A DNA stretch of 64,000 bases from Spirometra erinaceieuropaei. Taxonomy: Eukaryota; Platyhelminthes; Cestoda; Diphyllobothriidea; Diphyllobothriidae. The stretch lies in contig CACRXP010000376.1 of assembly GCA_902702965.1 (NCBI GenBank), forward strand, positions 532,054 to 596,053, given 5' to 3'. Positions 55,901 through 64,000 of this stretch are shown here, piece by piece. The notes under the pieces were generated by a model that worked only from the letters and a program-made list of their open reading frames with translations, ran no database searches and was not told the origin of the DNA. The translations under genes were made by a program, and so were the position numbers. Positions within the stretch are counted from its first letter, which is position 1, and every line of letters starts with the position of its first letter.

Positions 55901-56649
55901 CGACCACCAAAGAGATCTAGGGATCGGTCTCCATCCTCTGCCGATTCACGCCATAGATCTCGCTCTCGGGATCGCTCCATTTCAAACTATTTGTCCCGAG
56001 ACAAGTCAAGCTCCTCTGATAGGAAACGAGCTCGTGCCTCATCAGGGCGCCGGAGTTCGCGCCACCGGTCGGAAGTTTCGCAGCGTTCGGCGTCCTCTCC
56101 AAGACATCGTTCTGCATCCTCAGACCATTCGCGATCAGTTTCGAGAGCTGCATCTCGTGTCAGCTCCAGCCCCGTCAATGGCTCAAGTAAGAAGGGTAGC
56201 GACCGCCGCCGTGTCTCGCGTTCAGACGAAAATGGCAGCGAGAAGCGCACACCCCAGTCATCTCGATCCCCCTCACGCTCACCCTCTCGCCAGCGGTCCA
56301 TATCTGGTTCCCCGCGCGATGACCGTTCCTACGGGAGTCAAGGTAGGCATATCCAAAATGCTATTGGGAACCGTCCTTACTAATCGGCTGATGGCCTGTC
56401 CTTTGGTCAAGGCTTTTGGTCGTAACCCAGTACGCAGAACATAAGCCCGATGGCACACAACATTACACTCGTTTCCATTTGTTCTTGCACGAAACGTAAA
56501 TTTTCCTAGATTTTACGAGTTCACCACCGAATTAGTGCCAGTAAGTCCGTCTGGACGATCATCTTCTCTTAGTGGTTAGTGCTGTTAATTTCATCTATGT
56601 CCTCACCGATTCGTTTTTTGTAGATGGAAGCGATAACGAGAAGAATTGA
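52930..56649 (+). CDS. SR-family splicing factor (single RRM plus RS domain), five exons
   Basis: A nuclear pre-mRNA splicing regulator. Exons are 52930-53138, 53172-53237, 55493-55615, 55747-56342 and 56624-56649. Every intron is GT-AG (33, 2255, 131 and 281 nt) and phases agree, giving 340 codons with TGA. Exons 1-2 encode one RRM: RNP2 RIFIGGV, RNP1-like NPPGFAFIVY preceded by VWVAR, and a final SRLRVEHA strand. Exon 3 starts the RS domain (RSRSRSRRRRSPSPRRRRSP). Exon 4 extends it over 190 residues of Arg/Ser/Lys. Exon 5 adds an acidic tail, DGSDNEKN. The VWVARNPPGFAF core is that of SRSF3/SRSF7 and Drosophila Rbp1/Rsf1. There is no zinc knuckle, so SRSF7 proper is less likely. The RS domain is longer than in SRSF3. 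The exon 5 call rests on phase and splice sites; reading through instead would end at 56383. Confidence 0.88.
53238..55492 (+). other. Intron 2 of the SR protein gene
   Basis: 2255 nt, GTAAGT donor and GCTTTAG acceptor. It holds an open frame at 54697-55152 without recognised motifs, probably repeat-derived. No known element is clear. Confidence 0.6.
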
Positions 56650-56827
56650 GTTTCTTGGATGGATACCAGCTTGTGGATGCATTTTCCTATGCTGCTGCCG
56701 AGATGTGTCGTTAACATTTGATGTCGTTTCTTGCTCCCTCCCCCAAACCGGCATTTTTATATTAAAAATTGTGTCATGCTCAGAAAAATTTGTGTCCATT
56801 TGTAATTTCCCGCCTAAAACGCCTGAG

Positions 56828-56833
56828 AATAAA
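56828..56833 (+). promoter_or_regulatory. Poly(A) signal of the SR protein gene
   Basis: AATAAA about 180 nt after the predicted stop codon at 56649. Confidence 0.6.
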
Positions 56834-56849
56834 TTTTGTGAAGGCATTC

Positions 56850-57170
56850 ATCATGACTAGTCTAACCAACCCTATGCTGCACATAGACCGCGCCGCGAAC
56901 CGTCGATCGTCGCTCCGCATCACGTCAACTGCCTCAGGGACAAATCCACATCTCCCATGAGGCGCACATCGTTCTATTCAAACACATCTGGGACGAAGCT
57001 GACGGAAAACATCCAGATATAATTGCCGGCGTTCCGCTGCTGTAGTAAGGCTTAGCAGTCTTCTGGATTAACATCACCTATTCAAGTCCGGATTGTATTT
57101 TAATTTCAAATTTGTCGGTCTGGAGGAACAGTAACTAATGTCCAAAGGTAGGTATTTAACTGGGGAATAC
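56850..57170. other. Unannotated spacer
   Basis: Nothing recognised. Confidence 0.4.
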
Positions 57171-57174
57171 TAGC

Positions 57175-58980
57175 TTGCCCAGTGCTGTGCGGACAAGTCT
57201 GACAATCGCTGCAACCCCCGACAATTTGCATGTTCGGACACTGCTTCGGTTCCTTCGGCATTTGGCTATGATGATTGTTCCCGTTGACGTTTTGCTGGTG
57301 ATCGGCTTGATCCTATGCGGGAGCAGAAAATTCCACCACTGTTCCGACGAATTCGCGCCGGCAGACTCGTCTTATCCGGCGCATTTGTGAGACGCGGTTG
57401 GACTGGCGCGTATCGCCTGTCTCAGCTCCCGCAGTTCATCTGTTACGCAAAACGACAATTTCCAGGAAAAGATCTGAGCGACACAGTTGAAGAATGTGGA
57501 TTTACTGTCTAGCCCAGCAGTCAGTGCGAGAGTTTCACCTGGTGGGATGGCTTCACCAAGGGGCCCGAATAAGCCAGGTCAATTCAATTGGCCGGGTAAC
57601 CAACTTGTGCGAGGTCGAGCAGTCGCCCGTCTGTGGGCGGTGAGGCCAAACGTGCGTTGTGTAGCCATACAAGCTCGTCTTTTTTTGCTTCGATGATTCT
57701 AGAATCTGCGAGGATAGTTGGTCTGATCGGATGGGGTCTCGAGAGTCCCGGCCGAGCAGGTGTCCATGGGAATGTCCAGAAATAACTGGTCGTTATTTGC
57801 AGACGTTTGGGGTCTCGTCCTCCCTCCAGCGGTCCGTAGGTGCGGAATGGCTGCGAAGACGCCTATAGGGTCGCCAGGTCCGCATTGTCTCCAACCCCCC
57901 CGATGGGGCGGTTCATCCTCACAGCCAGTAGTGATGTCCGCTCATTTCTGTCTATCGACATCGAAACGATATAAGGTGGTTCCCAGCAGCGTAGATGGCC
58001 ATTGTACCGGCTAACGGTGGTCAACCCGTTGCGTTTGACGGAGGTCAGCATCCCAACCCAGCCGGGAGACTTATTAGCTTGTGTGGAAGTTCTACTGCAG
58101 GCAAGAGGACTTGCGCCGCGCCAGTCCCACTATATTCGTATTCCGGTGGGAGGGTTCATTCACAACCAGATGGCGAGGTCGCGTGTGTAGTGGTTCCCCA
58201 GGCGCTTGGCCTCCGTCTGTCACCTGTCGCGCGCAGTGGTTGCTGTGCTGCAAAGAAATAAACTGCCCGAATAACTCATTTGATAGGATAGATCCTGTCT
58301 AGGGTCAAACGTGTCTGCAGTCCATTTTGGGGGACACTCGATTGCTCGTGAAGGTCGGCAGAGTGATTCCTTGAAGTTATTTCTGCGCTTCTCGCAGTGT
58401 TGCGCGCGTGTACCGGCAGCAGTCCAGTTATCGACCAATGGCCACTATCCGGACCGGTGGCATTCGGGCGCCTACTGCCGCGACACGCGGCCTTGTATCC
58501 TCGTCCGGCTCAGCCCCGATCCTGTAGATCGTAGTGTCTAGGGTTTGTCTACGACTTAAGCTCTGGTGGCCGGCTAACTGGGGTGCGGTACTTATAGGAT
58601 ACAGTTACCACGCAAGCACACCTGCTAGAATCATCAGCTTCCAATTTCGTCCTAGGTGTTCTCACTTGGTGCGATGTTAGCTTGATCGCCTCTGCTCTAG
58701 TCGTTCGTGGCTGTGAATTCATCATTGGTGTTGATTATGGGTAGGAGAAGCTTTCGGTAATTTGGCTTATAGGTACTGACACTAGATGCAAAGTGAAACT
58801 TCACGCCCTTGGCCTGCCTAAGTGTACTATCCAAGTAGATTCGTCGTCCTGAATAGACGGAGAACGGAGGGAGGTCATTACTCTCGTTGATGGCCCGTGG
58901 GCCGCAGGATTCTGGTCTAAGCGGCTCACGATCCACACGGTTTTGACCCTTCTCGAGGATTACGTTTCTGGCAAACTTTA
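57175..58980 (+). pseudogene. Ty3/gypsy element 3: gag-protease remnant
   Basis: Broken plus-strand frames. A gag-like segment around 57300-57510 has weak support. Near 58675-58740 RCSLIAS-like sequence leads to VVRGCEFIIGVDYG, comparable to the C-terminal ILGxDFL block of gypsy proteases. The block 58520-58970 is homologous to the reverse complement of 60120-60545. The family appears to be a different gypsy lineage from elements 1 and 2. Confidence 0.5.
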
Positions 58981-59585
58981 GTGTGTCCAGTCGCGTGGAT
59001 CGCTACTTAAGAGTTTCTGTCATCCCTCTCCATTGTTGATAAGTGTTAGTTTGAATGCTCTTCATACTTTTTGTTTCGGTGTACTTGGTTTTTACGAGAC
59101 AGCATCAGAACCGGTTAACGAAGTTAGACGTTCCTTGTGGTGACAGAGGGTTTTTGCCCTCTTTACTGTACTCTGAATGGTTGCCTCTGGTCTGTGTGCA
59201 GCCCCAAGTTCGATCAACGTGAAAAGGCAGTTAACACCCTTGGGAAAGTTTTTGACCTATGGGAACGTACACTGAAATTGTGCTTTGCGGCCGTTTTGCT
59301 CTTTCGTATCGTTTTCGCATTCACCAATTGACGAAGTTTCACAGGCATTGCGGTTTTAAAACACGACTGTGCCTCTAAGTTCGACTGGAACGTAATCCTC
59401 GAGAGGGGTCAAAACTGCCTGAGTCGCGAGCTGCCTAGACCAGGATCCTCCGGTCCGCAGGTCATCAACAAGCACAATGATCTTCCCTCCCCCTCCCACC
59501 TCCGTCAATTCAAAACTAAGAATCTACCTGAATGGAATACGTGATCAGGCCGAGGGCGTGCAGGTTCACTTTGCTACCAACGGTA
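58981..59585. other. Unannotated stretch
   Basis: Nothing recognised. Confidence 0.4.
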
Positions 59586-59586
59586 A

Positions 59587-60069
59587 TGTAGCGGCTAAGC
59601 AGTGAGAGTGTACTCAGATCGCTACAATCATCAGATCATATCCCAACTTGTAAGAAGTCAGAAGTCATTAGTATTGGGGCTTATTGCATGTAGAAATCCG
59701 AGTTGTCCTCTCAGGCGGCAGTGGCCGCTGGCGAAGCCAGGCTGGTGTTGTCTGTGTCCATTCGCGTCTGAGAGTCCGTGCGACAGCGTTGTGAACTGCT
59801 TTTGTATTTTTATGGGGCAATTCGAAATGGTGTCCAGTTGGTGTGTTGGTTTGTCGAGGGCTGTTGTCAGGTGGCTTGTGCTGGATTCGCAGTGGGTGGT
59901 GAGTTCAAGCGGCGTATGGGCAGCTGTGACTCTGTGGACGCCCGTGAGTCCGGGTTGAAGTCGGTCGGGTGACTGCAGGTCATTGGGCCCAGAGCCGTTC
60001 GATTGACGTCCCTAGACTCGACGGGGCCTTGAACAAGGACGTCAGACATGTCCATGGTGGCTGTCCACA
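59587..60069 (+). repeat. Third, diverged copy of the 490-bp LTR family
   Basis: Begins TGTAGCGGCTAAGC and contains CATATCCCAACTTGTAAG, as in the two solo LTRs. It ends GGTGGCTGTCCACA at the matching distance (483 bp). The middle is poorly conserved. No flanking duplication was found (GTAA against ACTG), so it may be an LTR of a rearranged gypsy element 3. Confidence 0.55.
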
Positions 60070-60560
60070 ACTGCAGTACTGGCGAGCCAAATTGCTGACA
60101 CTTTCTCGTACCGATTATCAACACCAATTATAAAGTCACAGCCGCGAACGATTCGAACAGGGGCGATCAAGCCAACATCGTACCAATTGCGAATATCTGC
60201 GACTACAGGCAGCCACACTTTACACAGATCAGAGGCGTACACACTCGCCTGAGGATGCGGTTTATGGCAACTGCCCGCTGAGTCACCTGTACGCCATTTT
60301 ACGACAGTAAAACTTGTCCTGCATAATCTGCTTTCCTTGACTTGTGATTTGGTAATCTTCCTGTTGTCGACCATCGGGAACTTTCGCGTTAGCTTGCCAT
60401 CACGACACATCTACAATGAACGTGGAAGTTGATAACTAGCAGGTGTGTGGTTGCTTAGTAGCTGTATCCGATAAGTGCCACGCCCCAGTGAATCGGCCGC
60501 CAGAGCTTAAGCCATAGACAGACCCTAGACACTACGACCTTCAGGGTCGGTTCCGAATAG
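60070..60560 (-). pseudogene. Inverted gypsy element 3 protease fragment
   Basis: The minus-strand frame 60410-60042 reads LCKVWLPVVADIRNWYDVGL then VRGCDFIIGVDNRYEK, the same protease-end block as at about 58675-58740 on the plus strand. It is a second copy placed head to head. Confidence 0.6.
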
Positions 60561-60789
60561 AAAAGGGGGGAAGTTGGACGTCAGTAGCGCGAACATTGTA
60601 TTATGTACCAGATGAATGGAGAATAGGTTGGAGCAAGTCGGCAGCCGGTCGACGGTACACGTTCGGTGCCACGAACAAGATGAAGTTGAAGCCCCTGATG
60701 TCTACATTCTGGGGTTTGTTCATGCGAAACGACCGCTCCACGGGATGTACTATTGTTACTGGACATATCTTAGGCACGGACTCGAAATT

Positions 60790-62420
60790 TTAAACAGGAG
60801 ATTAACGACCTGATGTGGACGAGGCTTACGACTGGGATGGTACGACCCCCCAAAGCTCCCTGGGTTTCCGAAGTCACGTTGGCCCCTAAGAAGGATGACA
60901 AGACTAGTTTTCTATAGATTACCGTCGTCTTGATGCGGTTAAAATTTTGCGACTCGTTCCCTTTACTACAAACTAAGGCTATTCTTGAGGCATTAACTTA
61001 GGCAACATGGTTTCTCAATGACTACTGACAATTTGGCGTACAGCCAGAGGATCGCTCAAAGCCCTCGAGGTTTTTGACTTTAAAACTATTGCGTTGGATC
61101 TTTGAACTGCCCCCACAACGTTTCAAAATATTGTTCACTCGGCACTGGTTTGCATATATCCTCATGGTTGTCTGATATAGCTAGAAGACGCCAGTGACTA
61201 CTGTCATTTCAACATTGCGCGAGGCAAATTTTCAGCGGAACCCCCATCCTGATGCTGCCAAATAAGCAAGTGTTGCAAGTGGGCTTGCTACTTATATGGT
61301 TGATTCGCAGTGTATTGAGGTGGAAACCGAATGCCCAATCTGCATTACGAGTAAATTTGTAGCTATACAAGGACTCAACTCCTGCAAGTATTGTCGGGAG
61401 TTGTTGGCACTTATAACAGTCGTCGAACAATTTAAGACGTTTCTTGCGGATAGACGTCTTATTCATTGCAAGAATCACAGGATTCCTCCGTGGCCACCGA
61501 ATATCAGAGACGCCGAAGGACAGTTGGCAAAACGACAAGAGTTATTAGAACAATTTGACGTTACACGTCAATACCGAGCGGGTATAAAACACACCAATGC
61601 TGTTGTATTTTCACTCTGCTTACAGTGCTCAGATTTACAGGATACAAGCAAGAAGGTCGACGAAATAACCTCTACAAAAATCTGTGAGACGGCACGTGAC
61701 AATTGAGCGACCGCCCAGAGCACAGACACTGACACAGATACACTGATACTATTGTCACCAGCTGCGTGGTGAACATCGACCATCTACCGATGAACTCCGC
61801 CGTTCCTCGGATATTGATTGCAGCCTGTGGAGCCAGTTATGTCATTTAATCATCCAAAAAGAGTTTTGTTTTTTTTAAAGACGAGGCAACAAATAAAACA
61901 CGATTGGTTGTGTCTGGTGGCATGATCATTCCCACCCCGACTGAATGTCATCGAGAACTAGGCCATAAAAACTGAGGCTGTAGTCAGACAACGTTTCTGG
62001 TGTCCCAATCGCCGGAAATGGGTAGATACATTCTGCAAAAGTCCAGCCACGTTTGTTTCCTTTAAGGACCCCGTAGCCTGCCGGGAAGTCTCACCCCACG
62101 ACCAATGCCTATAGAGTTCCCATTTGAGCGTGTGAGTATTTAAATTGTTGGACGGCCACCATACACAACTACTGGAAGCCTTTTCTCAGTGGCAGACCAC
62201 TTCATGAAATGAGTAGAAGCCGTTCCTTTACGTCGCAAAATGCGACTTCTGTCACGACCGCATTGTTCAAAGGGGGGATTTGCTGTTTCGAACCCTCCAT
62301 ATCACCCTACTCCGAATGCTGCGCCAATGTTGAAAACAACTTGATACGTGACATTTGCGACCTACTTACACGAAAAACACCAGCCCATGCAGAAGGAGAC
62401 AGACAGGTAGATGCATGAAT
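60790..62420 (+). pseudogene. Gypsy element 3 pol: RT, RNase H, integrase remnants
   Basis: RT: TTGMVRPPKAPWVSEVTLAP (about 60830-60890) and a block resembling DFKTIALDL...PPTTFQNIVHSAL (about 61075-61145), in shifting frames. RNase H: YCRELLALITVVEQFKTFLA (about 61390-61450), AEGQLAKRQELLEQFDVTRQ and YRAGIKHTNAV (to about 61610). Integrase: PMPIEFPFERVSI-IVGRPPY and VADHFMK-VEAVPL (about 62105-62230), then AVSNPPYHPTPNAA. Numerous stops make it dead. Confidence 0.75.
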
Positions 62421-62644
62421 TTTACTGTAATCAATCTGCTGAGGATGTTTGTGGAGAACCAACACCCTAATAGCTGGGATATTCGCCTACCCCCGCCGTT
62501 AACGGTGTATCGGATAAACCCACCTTTTCATGTTAGCCGGTCGACAGTTTTGTTTTCCTGCTGATACTCACCTTCCCGCACTGCCACAGACATCTATTTT
62601 CCCGACATGTACATGCTCGAGCTGCAGGAATTACTATGCATTAC

Positions 62645-64000
62645 GGGGTGTAGGGGTGTCAGCGGTGGGTTCACGTAATGGTCGTGGTGGTCGCTCACTT
62701 GCTTGCAGGTGAGACTGCGCCTAGCGTCCACTTGCTGGCACTCAACTCTCACCTGTGGCTCCACGTAGCTGGGCTCTGCTCAGCGGCCACACCCCGGGGC
62801 AACCGTCTCGACCGGCGGGCTAAACCAGGTGAGGGGGCCCTGTGCGCTGTGCCGTGTGCACAGGGTTTGCGGATTCCGCTGGATGGAAGGTCGGATGGAA
62901 CCTTGCGTCGGCACCGTCGTGACGTGGTCCGTCTCTGCACGTCGCTCGACAGCCGGTGACGGGATGGATCTCCACATCGACACCGCCTTGACGCGCCCAC
63001 CTTCGCCGACGGAGACCGCGGCTTCGGCGAATTCGAGTCGCTCTCCACTACAACCCGAAGTCGTGGTCCCATAGTGGAGTTCGGCCGTGCCACAACGGCA
63101 CATGGCAGCCCTATTCAGGGATGGCACTGCCAGCCCCCACGAGGGGAAGGGCCTAGAAAAGGTGGCCTAAACATTGCTGGGTACCACGCCGTCTCCAGGC
63201 TAGCCAGGGCCGCAGACGTCTAAACATGGTCGAAACAATCAAAATCGAAACAACAACAATACCAATAACAACAACAACAACCATACTCATTCTCCTCATC
63301 CTACCTCTTCTTCCTCTACCTCGGTCTATTCTTCTGCCTATTCTTCTCCTTCGTCATCTTCTTCTCCATCTCCTTCCCGTCGCCCCACTCGTTGTCACCA
63401 GACTGGCAGGGTGAGCGCGCTCACTCTGGCAGCCTGGAATGTTCGTTCCCTTTTAGACAATCCGAGGAGCAACCGACCGGAGCGGAGGACGGCGCTAGTG
63501 GCACGAGAACTGGCGCGCTACAAGGTGGACATCGCCGCACTCAGCGAGACCCGTTTCTCCGAACAAGGCCAACTGGAGGAGGTAGGTGCCGGCTACACCT
63601 TCTTCTGGAGCGGTCGACCCAGGGCAGAGCGACGAGACGCGGGCGTCGCCTTCGCCATTCGGAACGACATCGTGGGACGACTGCCCTGTTTGCCGCAGGG
63701 CATCAACGATCGCCTGATGAGCCTCCGCCTGCCTCTCTGGGGAGGCAAATTCGCCACCATCATCAGCGCCTACGCTCCGACGATGACCAACCCCGACGCC
63801 GTCAGAGACAAATTCTACGAGGACCTGCACGCCCTCTTGGCGACTGTGTCGAAGGCGGACAAGTTGATTGTCCTTGGCGACTTCAACGCCCGCGTCGGCA
63901 CAGACCATACTGCCTGGAGAGGAGTGCTGGGTCCCCACGGTCTCCGCGGCTCAAACGACAATGGTCTGCTGCTTCTCCGCACCTGCGCAGAACACCGCCT
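62645..64000 (+). mobile_element. Zinc-finger LINE copy c, 5' part
   Basis: Starts at the same point as copy a (AGGGGTGTCAGCGGTGGGTT). It contains the conserved GC-rich 5' region (62645-63225) and then the endonuclease frame, which remains open to the window end. The 5' region is about 90 percent or more identical by eye to copy a, so the copies are recent. The remainder lies outside the window. Confidence 0.92.
63240..64000 (+). CDS. Zinc-finger LINE copy c: endonuclease, open to the window end
   Basis: One uninterrupted frame runs from an Asn/Ser/Pro-rich lead (about 63235-63410) through the endonuclease: [62 protein letters not shown] and [11 protein letters not shown]. All visible catalytic residues are intact and no stop occurs. 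GTG precedes LAAWNV by a few codons and no ATG in this frame is near, so the start lies upstream in the Asn/Ser-rich part or further. This is the best candidate here for a coding-competent LINE. Confidence 0.85.

Overview
The window is animal nuclear DNA. Genes are sparse, introns interrupt them, and most recognisable sequence is retrotransposon. The element mix points to a flatworm, most likely a tapeworm of the diphyllobothriidean type (Schistocephalus/Spirometra/Dibothriocephalus-like). The grounds are a non-LTR retrotransposon with a C-terminal array of C2H2 fingers, a Penelope-like element with a GIY-YIG endonuclease, CsRn1-like Ty3/gypsy elements, tRNA-headed repeats with hammerhead-like cores, and host introns of only 31-33 nt. 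The species is inference; no rRNA or mitochondrial marker is present.

Three host genes can be supported. (1) A plus-strand Polycomb-type SAM-domain gene (Scm/Ph class) has its last two exons at 5181-5296 and 6071-6196, with a phase-compatible candidate upstream exon at 873-1345. (2) Ribosomal protein L6 lies on the minus strand in four exons (23716 down to 22510) that join into an exact 248-codon frame. (3) An SR-family splicing factor lies on the plus strand in five exons (52930-56649) that join into an exact 339-codon frame.

Layout: 1-300 tRNA-headed repeat copy; 1500-1985 Penelope (PLE) endonuclease remnant; 862-6660 SAM gene; 8283-8515 degenerate TTAGGG-like array; 8860-10300 and 13130-13990 decayed LINE reverse transcriptases; 16635-17132 solo LTR; 17222-21150 old zinc-finger LINE copy; 22510-23716 RPL6; 24640-25100 gypsy fragment; 26230-28083 nearly intact PLE; 28124-29830 cluster of inverted and tandem repeat copies carrying hammerhead-like cores, divided by TA microsatellites; 30425-34759 complete but decayed gypsy element with both LTRs; 35010-40910 near full-length zinc-finger LINE; 40976-42640 3' end of another LINE with 163-bp tandem repeats; 43800-46224 BEL/Pao remnant broken by a PLE fragment; 47500-52400 second gypsy element interrupted by a PLE fragment, a solo LTR and an assembly gap; 52930-56840 SR protein gene; 57170-62420 third, heavily rearranged gypsy region; 62645-64000 5' part of a third zinc-finger LINE copy running off the window.

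The most interesting theme is the repeated combination of retroelement plus hammerhead-like self-cleaving RNA motif. It appears in tRNA-headed repeats (including a 308-bp direct tandem pair) and at the 3' side of PLE copies. This fits the known association of hammerheads with schistosome Sm-alpha SINE-like repeats and with Penelope-like elements, but here several structurally different versions sit in one locus.
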